Below, in pieces: positions 9,667-18,341 of a stretch of 63,709 nucleotides of DNA. The stretch's first letter is position 1. Each line of letters opens with the position of its first letter. The stretch is taken from positions 1-63,709 of the forward strand of contig NZ_PXXX01000021.1 in the NCBI RefSeq assembly GCF_003367505.1, read 5' to 3'. Source of the stretch: Lysinibacillus capsici. Its GTDB lineage: Bacteria; Bacillota; Bacilli; Bacillales_A; Planococcaceae. The notes under the pieces were generated by a model that was given only the letters and a program-made list of their open reading frames with translations, was not told where the DNA came from and did not search any database. The position numbers were made by a program, and so were the translations under genes.

Positions 9667-10419
9667 ATGTTACAACCAGAAACCTTCAACATATATATTC
9701 TCCTATGTGTAATTGCTCCAATTATTGGAGCTTTTCTGCTTACTTTTATATTTATTTTCGAAAAGCAAATCGATAGCCTTGAGGAGGAAAAAAGAAATTT
9801 AGAGCTTGAGCAGGATTTACAAAGAGCAAATATTCTCCAGTTGAATCAGCAAATACAGCCACATTTCTTTTTTAATGCATTAAATTCATTATTAAGCCTA
9901 GCTCGCATCAATCGTAAGGAAGATTTGGTTGCGGGCATTGAGGCTTTGGCAACATTTTTTAAATTTAAATACAATAATCATGAGGTGTTAATTGCGTTAA
10001 AGAACGAGATACAATTTGTCGATAGTTATTTAAATATTCAACAATTGCGATTTGGCCATCGTTTGACTGTAAATAAATATGTTGATGATGAAGCACTATC
10101 CGTCCAAATACCACCTTTTATTCTGCAGACTATTATTGAAAATGCCTATAAACATAGCTTTGAAAAACATATAGGACAGGCAGAGCTATCCATTACAATC
10201 AAAAAAATGGATAATAGCTTATTAATTGAAATTAAAAATACACAGCCTTTAGAAAAAATAGAAATGACTACTGAACAGGTAGTAGACGAACTGCAGCAAG
10301 GTTATGGGCTCGAAAATATTAGAAAACGGCTTGAGCTCATTTATGGGCTCGAAAATATTTTATTCTCGATTCAAAACAATGAACAGCATTACACTGTTAC
10401 CATCCATGTTCCCGCTTAG
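9667..10419 (+). CDS. LytS/YesM-type histidine kinase without a sensor domain
   Basis: A 250-residue protein with one or at most two N-terminal membrane helices (about residues 9-31), a Glu-rich coiled coil (about 36-58), then the His_kinase domain with IQPHFFFNAL, phospho-acceptor His66, and a HATPase_c domain with N-box IIENAYKHS (156-164) and G-box GYGLENIRKR (about 212-221). There is no extracellular, PAS or GAF sensor, so it is short for the family. It may take its signal from a membrane partner such as the transporter or the polytopic protein at 11161. RBS GGAGAGG precedes the ATG. It follows the transporter operon by 37 nt and is followed by its likely response regulator. Confidence 0.85.
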   Translation: MLQPETFNIYILLCVIAPIIGAFLLTFIFIFEKQIDSLEEEKRNLELEQDLQRANILQLNQQIQPHFFFNALNSLLSLARINRKEDLVAGIEALATFFKFKYNNHEVLIALKNEIQFVDSYLNIQQLRFGHRLTVNKYVDDEALSVQIPPFILQTIIENAYKHSFEKHIGQAELSITIKKMDNSLLIEIKNTQPLEKIEMTTEQVVDELQQGYGLENIRKRLELIYGLENILFSIQNNEQHYTVTIHVPA

Positions 10420-10457
10420 GCATTCTATCAACTGGAAGGAGAAAGGAGTATCTCGCC

Positions 10458-11159
10458 ATGAATATTTTAATCGCAGATGATGAGCCATTAGAGCTTGAGC
10501 AAATGATTTATTTATTAAAGCCACATTTTCCGAATTGGACCTTCCATACTGCCCAAGATGCCTCACAAGCTCTGCAATTAGCTAAGAAGCACCGTATGAC
10601 TATCGCCTTTTTGGATATTCAAATGCCTGGGAAAGATGGAATCACGTTGAGCAAGGAATTAAAAGCGCTTTATGAGGTAGACATCATCATGGTAACAGCT
10701 TATCAAACCTTTGAATATGCCCAACAAGCATTGCGTATCGGGGTAAAGGATTATCTTACAAAACCAGTCATTGCAAGTGAATTAGATGCTATTGTGGAGA
10801 AATATAAGGTGTGGAGTTCTAACCATGATGCGATACAAAGCGCACTTTCCTATATTCATGAAAACTATTATGAAAAACTGAGTCTCAATATTATTGCTGA
10901 AAAAATTCATTTGAATCCAAGCTATTTAAGTCGTAAATTTTTGGAGGAGCAGTCTATTGGCATTAATGAATATATTAATAATTATCGCCTAGAAATGGCT
11001 GTAAAGAAAATCAATGAAAATCTAGACACAAGTATGTCTGCAATTGCTGAGAGCTGTGGTTTTAATAGTCAGCACTATTTTAGTGTTGCGTTTAAGAAAA
11101 AATATAATCAATCACCACGTCAATATAAATCCTCTAAAATGAGTAAAGGTCTTTCATAA
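10458..11159 (+). CDS. response regulator, receiver plus AraC-type DNA-binding domain
   Basis: A 233-residue YesN-like regulator. The receiver domain (1-115) has the acidic pair in ADDEP, phospho-acceptor Asp53 in FLDIQMPG, Thr80 and Lys102 in LTKP. After a short linker, an AraC domain (about 130-230) has two helix-turn-helix units, the second with AIAESCGFNSQHYFSVAFKK and SPRQYK. An AAGGAGAAAGGAG site precedes the ATG. It is probably phosphorylated by the kinase upstream and likely regulates the transporter and amidohydrolase operons; the tandem repeats at 5651-5690 are candidate sites. That link is inferred. Confidence 0.88.
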   Translation: MNILIADDEPLELEQMIYLLKPHFPNWTFHTAQDASQALQLAKKHRMTIAFLDIQMPGKDGITLSKELKALYEVDIIMVTAYQTFEYAQQALRIGVKDYLTKPVIASELDAIVEKYKVWSSNHDAIQSALSYIHENYYEKLSLNIIAEKIHLNPSYLSRKFLEEQSIGINEYINNYRLEMAVKKINENLDTSMSAIAESCGFNSQHYFSVAFKKKYNQSPRQYKSSKMSKGLS

Positions 11160-11160
11160 T

Positions 11161-12417
11161 ATGCTAAGGAAGTTTTCATTGCTTGTTCCATTTGCAAGTT
11201 TAAGCACAGCAGCAGGAGTCATTATTCTTTTAGCGAGATGGATTAATGGTAATTTATTATTGTCCTCTCCCTCAGCCCTTATTTCTTTTGGTTTTATGGC
11301 GGGCATTTGTTATACACTAGCAACAGCTATTTCATTTATCATACTTGGTTCATTGCTGAATAAGAGCGATTACACACAAAATCAGCATACACAAAGCTTT
11401 TTGCTCTTTACCATACAGCGTAAATTGTCTGGAATGAATTTAAAGGTTATACGTCTATTTTACTTGTTAACAGGTATTGAACTTTGGCTTATTCAATTAA
11501 TAAGCATTAGTGTATTGTCTGAAATTATGTTAAATATTCCAGTCCCTATTACACTTTTTTTCTTTTTAATCGGCATCTTACTTCTTGACCGCATCATGTC
11601 AGTGAAAAGTATACTATGGTTGGAAATTTTATTTATTATTGCTCTTTTTTCATTACTTATTTTTATCCCTATTTATTACTTTGTACTAAATGGGGCAAGC
11701 ACCGTATATGAGGGTATTCGCTTATATCACCCTTATTTATTTTATTTTAAAAATAGCGAAATTCTGCTGTTCTATGTCATTATTCAACTTGCTGTTTTAG
11801 GACAAGTATTTTTTGATAAATCAACATGGTATTTAATTGCCTTTATAAAACCTAAAAAAGTACGTAGCAGTCTGTTTTCCTCTGGTGTAATTTTAGCGTT
11901 ATTAACGCTATCATTTACGGCAATTTTAATGATTGCTCTATATAGCGGATCATTTGGCCAATTCCAAGTACTGATTTTTACGTTTTTATATGAAGTACAA
12001 CCAGGCTTTCTGACATTTGCTTTTCTCGTCATTGTCCTATTAGCCATTGTCACAACCTTGCTTGTAGACATGCGGGCAACGAAACGTTTTTTTGTGACGA
12101 AAAGACCCTATTATTTCTATTTGATTGGCCTGATGATTATTTTATTCACCTGTTTCTTATCTATCGATTTAACGATTTTAGGTGTTATTTATTCTTTTGC
12201 CTTTCTGCACATTACCATGCTACCGTTTGTGTTAATCCTTTTATTTACGAATCGCCATATTCATAAGCATAGCTGGCTTGTCATCCTGCTATCCATCATC
12301 ATTGGAATTGGTGTTGGTTTAAGCTTTAATACGCTTTACGGATTAGCTACCAGCTTTATGATCTCGAGTATTTATCAATTAATGCTTCAGACTGAAACGA
12401 TGGAAAAAAATACCTGA
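11161..12417 (+). CDS. polytopic membrane protein of unknown function
   Basis: A 418-residue, very hydrophobic protein with about eleven or twelve predicted membrane helices and short loops. I do not recognise a family with confidence; helix distribution and length are faintly like a sodium:solute symporter fold, but no signature is visible. It begins 2 nt after the response regulator stop, so it is very likely translated with the two-component genes. Given the sensorless kinase in the same operon, a sensory or transport partner role is possible. The 3' end overlaps a terminator hairpin. Confidence 0.7.
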   Translation: MLRKFSLLVPFASLSTAAGVIILLARWINGNLLLSSPSALISFGFMAGICYTLATAISFIILGSLLNKSDYTQNQHTQSFLLFTIQRKLSGMNLKVIRLFYLLTGIELWLIQLISISVLSEIMLNIPVPITLFFFLIGILLLDRIMSVKSILWLEILFIIALFSLLIFIPIYYFVLNGASTVYEGIRLYHPYLFYFKNSEILLFYVIIQLAVLGQVFFDKSTWYLIAFIKPKKVRSSLFSSGVILALLTLSFTAILMIALYSGSFGQFQVLIFTFLYEVQPGFLTFAFLVIVLLAIVTTLLVDMRATKRFFVTKRPYYFYLIGLMIILFTCFLSIDLTILGVIYSFAFLHITMLPFVLILLFTNRHIHKHSWLVILLSIIIGIGVGLSFNTLYGLATSFMISSIYQLMLQTETMEKNT

Positions 12418-12441
12418 ACTCGAGATTATTCGGGTTCAGGT
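12412..12441 (+). terminator. terminator of the transporter/two-component operon
   Basis: An 11-bp stem (ACCTGAACTCG with CGGGTTCAGGT, one G-U pair) followed by TTTATAAG. It overlaps the stop codon of the membrane protein gene and separates it from the convergent anti-sigma gene. Confidence 0.7.
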
Positions 12442-12452
12442 TTATAAGTTAT

Positions 12453-13388
12453 TTAACTGATATAAAATAAAAATAGGATTAGTGATAGCAAGCCAACAAT
12501 GGCCGAACTAATGGAAAGATAATGTCTTTTTTCCTCTCGACCATAGTAATAGTCAATGAAATTAGAGCTGAAAAGGCTGACAACTAAATATCCTCCAATG
12601 ATAACAGTAAATAAAATCCACCCTTTAATTATGATCACCATGAGCATCATGGTATTCAAAATTTTAATAGCCCAAACAGCACGTCTATGATGACTATTGA
12701 CATACTCCTTTGGTATATTAAACATTTTCCTCATTAGTTTATCGCCAAGCATTTGGATAGCTAGAAAAATAACTAGCATAACGATTAAACCTGACATTCC
12801 AAATTTAGCATCATCATTGAGAATAAGATCTAAATAAGCCTTGGCCAAATCTTTATTTTCTACTTTATAAAATGAATTGTTGTCATAATCAACAATTCCG
12901 ATATCCTCGTCGTTTATGAACATTTTCAGCTTCATAACCTGACCTTTTTCAAATTCTACCCAGACATCACGTTGTAATCTAAAAAAAGTACGCTCATTCA
13001 TTTGAGTCACTGTAGCTTGCTGTAATAGTTGTTGTAATAACACTTTTTCTGAACTTTGCTCCATTACTCGTTGTCCAATGACCCACCCAGGTCTTCCAGC
13101 CTTAAAGATCTCCTCATCCGAATTGTAAATTATTGTATATTTCTTTATTGATTGCTGCTGTGCTAATTGAACAATTGAAGCATGTTGCGTTTGCTCTATC
13201 TGCCCTAATGGACCGATTTCTATTATCAATAGAAACATAACTATCGCGCCTATGATAATCAAAGGATATGACCAGCGTCTTGTCTTTTTTGTTTGCCGCA
13301 CTTGCCGTAAAATATCCTCCTGTAAGGATTTCGTAAATCGTGGTGCTTCGCCAAGTTCTTGATCCAATTTCTCTTTAAAAGTTGTCAT
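12453..13388 (-). CDS. putative anti-sigma factor / membrane protein
   Basis: A 311-residue membrane protein: a cytosolic N-terminus of about 40 residues, one helix (about 41-62), an extracytoplasmic stretch of about 130 residues, then about four helices in the C-terminal 110 residues. The gene directly follows an ECF sigma factor with a 14-nt overlap, the standard arrangement for an anti-sigma factor that holds the sigma at the membrane. I see no zinc-binding HxxxCxxC motif, so it is not a ZAS-type anti-sigma. The role is inferred from context. Confidence 0.65.
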   Translation of the reverse strand: MTTFKEKLDQELGEAPRFTKSLQEDILRQVRQTKKTRRWSYPLIIIGAIVMFLLIIEIGPLGQIEQTQHASIVQLAQQQSIKKYTIIYNSDEEIFKAGRPGWVIGQRVMEQSSEKVLLQQLLQQATVTQMNERTFFRLQRDVWVEFEKGQVMKLKMFINDEDIGIVDYDNNSFYKVENKDLAKAYLDLILNDDAKFGMSGLIVMLVIFLAIQMLGDKLMRKMFNIPKEYVNSHHRRAVWAIKILNTMMLMVIIIKGWILFTVIIGGYLVVSLFSSNFIDYYYGREEKRHYLSISSAIVGLLSLILFLFYIS

Positions 13389-13896
13389 TCATTAACACCT
13401 CCCACTTACTATTCGCTAATTTTTCCTGTAACATTTTTCTTGCTCGATGCAATCTGGTTTTAACTGTATTTTCTGCACATGTAAGAATATCTGCAATTTC
13501 TCTAACCTTTAATTCCTGATAATAATAAAGGATGACGACTTCTCTATAAGTAATAGGTAACTCAAATAAAGCATTTGTTAATGTTGTCCGTTCATCCTGT
13601 GCTAATAGCATCGTTTCTGGTGTTCGTTTACTTGCACCAATATGCAATTTTTCCAACAGTTGATGGCGTTTATTTTTCCAGCTTCGCAAATAATCATGAC
13701 TTTTATGTACAGTTATTTTAACTAAATAGGTCTTTAGAGATGCTCTTTGTTCAAAGCGATCCTGCTGCAGATAATAAGAAAAAAAGACATCCTGGACTAT
13801 TTCTTCTGCCATCGCCCAATCCTTTACATAAAGATAAGCCACTCGTAAGCAATATTCTCCGTGTTCTTCCATAATGGCCACTAAATGCTCACTCAT
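13375..13896 (-). CDS. ECF-type RNA polymerase sigma factor
   Basis: A 173-residue sigma-70 family protein. Region 2 is near residues 10-75 (YLYVKDWAMAEEIVQDVF) and region 4 near 105-160 (ELPITYREVVILYYYQELKVREIADILTCAENTVKTRLHRAR spans the -35 recognition helix). It lacks regions 1 and 3, as expected for ECF sigmas. The start is the ATG at 13896, preceded by TAGGAGGTG; the longer frame starts before that site. It is co-transcribed with the membrane protein downstream. A promoter matching ECF consensus lies about 30 nt upstream, suggesting autoregulation. The inducing stress is unknown. Confidence 0.88.
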   Translation of the reverse strand: MSEHLVAIMEEHGEYCLRVAYLYVKDWAMAEEIVQDVFFSYYLQQDRFEQRASLKTYLVKITVHKSHDYLRSWKNKRHQLLEKLHIGASKRTPETMLLAQDERTTLTNALFELPITYREVVILYYYQELKVREIADILTCAENTVKTRLHRARKMLQEKLANSKWEVLMNDNF

Positions 13897-13927
13897 CCAA
13901 ACACCTCCTACAAACATTCACCCTATA

Positions 13928-13954
13928 GTCGTAATCCGAACTTGGTTGGTTTCA
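13928..13954 (-). promoter_or_regulatory. candidate ECF autoregulatory promoter
   Basis: On the minus strand TGAAAC and CGAC are separated by exactly 17 nt, matching Bacillus extracytoplasmic sigma promoters (TGAAAC/TGTAAC with CGAC for SigX-like or CGTA for SigW-like factors). It lies about 32 nt upstream of the sigma factor ATG. Assignment to this sigma factor is inferred from position. Confidence 0.6.
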
Positions 13955-14082
13955 AAAAAAATCGAAAAGTTTCGTTAACATGAAGGTCATAAAAAGAAAA
14001 AATCCTCACACAATAAGAGGGTATTTTTTATGAATAGTAACTCCTAAAGAAATAACCTACATTTTTAAGAGTGAATTTATTT

Positions 14083-14107
14083 GTATGCCATGTTGCATAC
14101 TTTTTTT
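14083..14107 (+). terminator. short hairpin with U-run ahead of nupC
   Basis: A six-base stem GTATGC/GCATAC with a six-base loop is followed immediately by seven T residues. No plus-strand gene ends here, so it may stop antisense transcription or insulate the nupC promoter that starts at 14118. The stem is short, so confidence is limited. Confidence 0.4.
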
Positions 14108-14117
14108 CTTTTATCTA

Positions 14118-14147
14118 TTGAATAACTAGCAAAAAAACTGTTATAGT
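14118..14147 (+). promoter_or_regulatory. candidate sigma-A promoter of nupC
   Basis: TTGAAT (14118-14123) and TATAGT (14142-14147) are 18 nt apart, with a TG one base before the -10, making an extended -10. The start of transcription would be near 14154, about 93 nt before the nupC ATG. Confidence 0.5.
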
Positions 14148-14157
14148 GAGATTGTTT

Positions 14158-14171
14158 GTCTGACGTCTGAC
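14158..14171 (+). repeat. tandem GTCTGAC repeats at the nupC transcription start
   Basis: GTCTGAC occurs twice without a gap, starting a few bases after the predicted transcription start of nupC. The position suits a repressor site, but no regulator is assigned. Confidence 0.35.
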
Positions 14172-14246
14172 TAATTAAGATCTTTAGCTGTTCTTCTGAA
14201 ATTGGAACATCAGGACAAAATATCACAGATACTTATGGAGGAACTT

Positions 14247-15428
14247 ATGAGATACTTAATATCCTTTTGTGGATTGTTACTAGTTTTTGCCTTAGCTTTA
14301 TTAATGAGTAAAAACAAAAAAGAAATAAAATATAAATATATAGTGATTATGTTGATCATCCAATTTTTATTGGCAGCTTTACTACTTAATACAACGGTCG
14401 GCTATGTGCTAATCAAAGGAATCACCAAAGTGTTTGATCACTTATTGTCCTATGCAAATGCAGGTATATCCTTTGTTTTTGGTGGCTTAGCAAATGAAGG
14501 CGAATCACCCTTCTTTTTAACAGTTTTATTACCGATCGTCTTTATATCTGTTCTGATTGGGATCTTGCAGCATTTTAAAATTCTTCCTTTTCTGATGAAA
14601 TGGGTAGGTTTATTTTTAAGTAAAGTAAGTGGCATGGGGAAATTGGAATCCTATAATGCTGTTGCTTCCGCTATGGTAGGTCAATCCGAAGTGTTCATAA
14701 CTGTTAAAAAGCAATTAGATAAGATTGCACCACAACGTATGTATACATTATGCGCTTCTGCTATGTCGACTGTTTCGATGTCAGTAGTTGGAGCTTATAT
14801 GACGATGATTGAGCCAAAGTATGTTGTTACGGCCATTGTATTAAACCTGTTTGGTGGATTTATTATTGTTTCCATCATTAATCCATATACTGTGGATGAA
14901 AAAGAAGATATCTTAACAATTGAAGATGAACAGAAGCAAGCGTTCTTTCAAATGATTGGCGAATATATTATGGATGGCTTTAAAGTAGCCATCATTGTTG
15001 GGGCAATGCTTATTGGTTTCGTAGCATTAATGGATTTAATCAATTCATTATTCGATATGATTATCGGTATATCTTTCCAAGAAATATTAGGCTATATCTT
15101 TGCGCCAATCGCTTTCCTAATGGGTATCCCATGGGCAGATGCTGTGGCTGCTGGCGGTATTATGGCAACCAAATTAGTAACAAACGAATTTGTTGCTATG
15201 ATTAACCTTGGCGATGTTGCTGAGTCCATGAGTGAACGTACATTAGGTATTATTTCTGTATTCCTCGTATCTTTTGCCAACTTTTCATCGATCGGGATTA
15301 TTTCGGGAGCTGTAAAAGGTTTGAATGAAAGGCAAGGGAATGTCGTTGCTCGATTTGGACTAAAGTTGTTGTACGGTGCTACACTCGTAAGTATCCTAAC
15401 AGCTATTATTGTGGGATTGATTATTTAA
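14247..15428 (+). CDS. nupC: NupC-family nucleoside transporter
   Basis: A 393-residue concentrative nucleoside transporter, the same length as B. subtilis NupC. The N-terminal helices precede the core, which carries GQSEVFI (here VGQSEVFITVK), MSTVSMSVVGAYM and the C-terminal ATKLVTNEFVAMINLG, all characteristic of CNT transporters. It imports nucleosides by proton or sodium symport. The start at 14247 is chosen because GGAGG lies 5 nt upstream; the frame from 14202 lacks a ribosome binding site. It stands alone with its own promoter and a strong terminator. Confidence 0.92.
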   Translation: MRYLISFCGLLLVFALALLMSKNKKEIKYKYIVIMLIIQFLLAALLLNTTVGYVLIKGITKVFDHLLSYANAGISFVFGGLANEGESPFFLTVLLPIVFISVLIGILQHFKILPFLMKWVGLFLSKVSGMGKLESYNAVASAMVGQSEVFITVKKQLDKIAPQRMYTLCASAMSTVSMSVVGAYMTMIEPKYVVTAIVLNLFGGFIIVSIINPYTVDEKEDILTIEDEQKQAFFQMIGEYIMDGFKVAIIVGAMLIGFVALMDLINSLFDMIIGISFQEILGYIFAPIAFLMGIPWADAVAAGGIMATKLVTNEFVAMINLGDVAESMSERTLGIISVFLVSFANFSSIGIISGAVKGLNERQGNVVARFGLKLLYGATLVSILTAIIVGLII

Positions 15429-15506
15429 TTGTATCAGGAGCTATTTATTGAATTGCACTCAGTTAGATGGATGCAGTCCTTATTTTACTGCTTAAGCTCT
15501 AAATTA

Positions 15507-15551
15507 AAAAATGTACATTACTAAAATTGAATTTAGTAATGTACATTTTTA
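15507..15551. terminator. bidirectional terminator between nupC and leuS
   Basis: A long stem formed by AAAATGTACATTACTAAA and its complement around a short loop, with A/T runs on both sides, so it can terminate both the plus-strand nupC and the minus-strand leuS transcripts. Confidence 0.85.
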
Positions 15552-15561
15552 CTTTATCTCT

Positions 15562-17979
15562 TTATTTTACGACAATATTGACAAGTTTGCCTGGAATAAC
15601 GATGATTTTCACTAAGCTCTTTCCTGCCATGTATTCTTGAACCTTTTCATCGGCAAGTGCTACTTTTTCAATATCCTCTTTTGAAGCATCTTTTGCTACG
15701 ACGATCTTAGCACGAACTTTACCAGCAACTTGTACAGCAATTTCTACTTCATCATCCACAAGCTTTGCTTCATCATATGTTGGCCATTGCTCATATGAAA
15801 GAGTTGAATCGTGTCCTAATAGTTGCCATAGTTCTTCTGCAATATGTGGAGCGATTGGAGCTAGCATTTTCACAAAGCCTTCAGCATAAGTCGTTGGAAT
15901 CACATCAGCTTTATAGCAATCATTAATAAAGACCATCATTTGTGAAATAGCTGTGTTAAAGCGGATGCCTTCATAATCCTCTGTCACTTTTTTCACTGTT
16001 TGGTGGTATGATTTTTCAAGTGATTGCTCGTTAGACACTTGAATTTTTGCTGAAATTGCGCCATCTTCTTCACTGACAAATAGACGCCAGATACGGTCTA
16101 AGAAGCGACGTGCTCCATCTAAACCATTTGTAGACCATGCAACAGAAGCCTCTAGTGGGCCCATGAACATTTCATATAAACGTAATGTATCGGCACCATG
16201 TGACGTAATGATTTCATCCGGGTTGACAACATTGCCCTTAGATTTAGACATTTTCTCGTTACCTTCACCTAGAATCATTCCCTGGTTAAATAATTTTTGG
16301 AATGGCTCTTTTGTATGAACAACACCTAAATCATAGAGAACTTTATGCCAGAAGCGAGCGTATAGTAAATGTAATACAGCATGCTCCGCACCACCAATAT
16401 AAATATCAACAGGTAACCAACGTTTTAGTAACTCTGGGTCTGCAATCGCCTCTGTATTTGTAGGGTCGATATAGCGTAGGAAGTACCAGCTCGAACCTGC
16501 CCACTGCGGCATTGTATTTGTTTCACGACGTCCTTTTTTACCTGTCTCTGGATCGACAACATTTACCCATTCTTCAATATTTGCTAATGGTGATTCACCA
16601 GTACCTGATGGACGGATATTATCTGTTTTTGGTAGCATTAAAGGTAATTCTGATTCTGGAACTGGCGTAATCGTGCCATCTTCCCAATGAATCATTGGAA
16701 TTGGTTCACCCCAATAACGCTGACGGGAGAATAACCAGTCACGTAGACGATAAGAAATTTTCTTCTCCCCTACACCTTTTTCCGCTAACCATTCAATGGC
16801 TTTCGCAATGCCATCTGCTTTATTTAAGCCATTCAGGAATTCAGAGTTAATATGTTGACCATCACCTGTAAATGCTTCTTTGCTAATGTCTCCACCTTCA
16901 AGTACAGGAACGATGTCTAAGCCAAATTCAGTTGCGAATTCATAGTCACGTTCATCATGTGCTGGCACCGCCATAATAGCACCTGTACCATAAGACACTA
17001 ACACATAGTCAGCAATCCAAATCGGCACTTTTTTACCGTTAATCGGATTCACTGCATAAGCACCTGTAAATACACCTGTTTTTTCTTTCGCTAAATCTGT
17101 ACGCTCTAGGTCGGATTTCATTTTAACTTTCTCTAAATAAGCCTCAACAGCTTGGCGTTGGTCAGCTGTTGTAATTTGTTCCACTAATTTATGCTCTGGT
17201 GCAAGCACACAGTATGTAGCACCAAACAATGTATCAGGACGTGTTGTGAAAACTGTGAAGTTTTGATCAGAACCGTCAATGGCAAATGTCACTTCTGCCC
17301 CTTCTGAACGGCCAATCCAATTGCGTTGCATATCTTTAATAGATTCAGGCCAATCAACTTCTTCTAAGTCATCGATTAAACGATCAGCATAGGCTGTAAT
17401 TTTAAGCATCCACTGCTTCATTGGTCTGCGTTCTACTGGATGACCACCACGCTCTGATTTCCCATCAATTACTTCTTCGTTAGCTAATACCGTGCCAAGT
17501 GCTGGACACCAGTTAACAGCTACTTCATCCACATAAGCTAAACCTTTCTTATAAAGCTGGATAAAAATCCATTGTGTCCATTTATAATACTCTGGATCAG
17601 TTGTGTTAATTTCGCGATCCCAATCATAGCTGAAGCCTAGCTCTTGAATTTGACGTTTAAATGTCGCAATATTTTTAGCTGTAAATTCAGCTGGATCATT
17701 CCCTGTATCAAGTGCATATTGCTCAGCTGGTAAACCAAAAGCATCCCAGCCCATTGGATGAAGTACATTATAGCCTTGCATACGTTTAAAGCGTGATAGA
17801 ATATCAGTTGCCGTATATCCCTCTGGATGGCCTACATGTAGTCCTGCGCCAGATGGATAAGGGAACATATCTAAAGCAAAGAATTTAGGCTTCGCTGTTT
17901 CATTTTCAGTTTTAAATGTTTTGTTATCAGCCCAATATTGCTGCCACTTTTTTTCAATTTGTTCATGATTAAAACTCAT
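15562..17979 (-). CDS. leuS: leucyl-tRNA synthetase
   Basis: An 805-residue class I aminoacyl-tRNA synthetase that charges tRNA-Leu. The HIGH signature is HVGH (residues 48-51, in [14 protein letters not shown]) and the KMSKS loop is in [12 protein letters not shown]. The CP1 editing domain includes [19 protein letters not shown] and the [19 protein letters not shown] region with the conserved Asp that protects against mischarging. Length and motifs agree with B. subtilis LeuS. The start ATG has GGAGGAAAAAA upstream. Expression is controlled by the leucine-specific T-box immediately upstream. Confidence 0.98.
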   Translation of the reverse strand: MSFNHEQIEKKWQQYWADNKTFKTENETAKPKFFALDMFPYPSGAGLHVGHPEGYTATDILSRFKRMQGYNVLHPMGWDAFGLPAEQYALDTGNDPAEFTAKNIATFKRQIQELGFSYDWDREINTTDPEYYKWTQWIFIQLYKKGLAYVDEVAVNWCPALGTVLANEEVIDGKSERGGHPVERRPMKQWMLKITAYADRLIDDLEEVDWPESIKDMQRNWIGRSEGAEVTFAIDGSDQNFTVFTTRPDTLFGATYCVLAPEHKLVEQITTADQRQAVEAYLEKVKMKSDLERTDLAKEKTGVFTGAYAVNPINGKKVPIWIADYVLVSYGTGAIMAVPAHDERDYEFATEFGLDIVPVLEGGDISKEAFTGDGQHINSEFLNGLNKADGIAKAIEWLAEKGVGEKKISYRLRDWLFSRQRYWGEPIPMIHWEDGTITPVPESELPLMLPKTDNIRPSGTGESPLANIEEWVNVVDPETGKKGRRETNTMPQWAGSSWYFLRYIDPTNTEAIADPELLKRWLPVDIYIGGAEHAVLHLLYARFWHKVLYDLGVVHTKEPFQKLFNQGMILGEGNEKMSKSKGNVVNPDEIITSHGADTLRLYEMFMGPLEASVAWSTNGLDGARRFLDRIWRLFVSEEDGAISAKIQVSNEQSLEKSYHQTVKKVTEDYEGIRFNTAISQMMVFINDCYKADVIPTTYAEGFVKMLAPIAPHIAEELWQLLGHDSTLSYEQWPTYDEAKLVDDEVEIAVQVAGKVRAKIVVAKDASKEDIEKVALADEKVQEYMAGKSLVKIIVIPGKLVNIVVK

Positions 17980-18042
17980 TTTTTTTCCTCCTTCGATTGA
18001 TCGTGCTGCTCTCCATCATAATTGACAAAATATTTAAAAAAT

Positions 18043-18290
18043 AAAAAAACTCGCCCCTTTCTTATAGAAGGGACGAGAGAATTTGTACTCCCGCGGTACC
18101 ACCCAAATTAGTGATTACACTCGGCTCAAGCTTCCTTAACGCGGAAGAAACGACACACGCTGTTTCACGCGGGCAGACTCAGAAGGCGAGTTCAACTTGC
18201 ATTCTTACTAGCTCCCACCAACCGCTAGCTCTCTAAAAAGAACCACAAATCTACTATTCCTCATCACAGTCTTTACATGATATTGCATTT
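18043..18290 (-). ncRNA. leucine T-box leader of leuS
   Basis: On the minus strand a leader holds the 14-nt T-box core GGTGGTACCGCGGG (18090-18103), followed by a terminator stem (CTCGTCCCTT with AAGGGGCGAG, 18050-18077) and a T-run. Upstream, stem I shows the specifier segment GAACTCGCC, with specifier codon CTC (Leu) at 18188-18190. Uncharged tRNA-Leu pairs with the specifier and T-box and favours the antiterminator, so leuS is read through when leucine charging falls. Confidence 0.95.
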
Positions 18291-18319
18291 ATTCTAATGG
18301 AAAGTATTGAAAAGCACAA
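18291..18319 (-). promoter_or_regulatory. leuS: sigma-A promoter of the leuS leader
   Basis: On the minus strand TTGTGC and TAGAAT are 17 nt apart directly ahead of the T-box leader. The predicted start is a few bases upstream of stem I. Confidence 0.6.
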
Positions 18320-18341
18320 GCCTTTGTTTACAGCTTACCCA

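Noticed and set aside
13998..14034. Hairpin with CCTC/GAGG and a T-run upstream of the sigma gene
   Set aside because: The stem is only four pairs with poor flanking complementarity, and no gene ends there.
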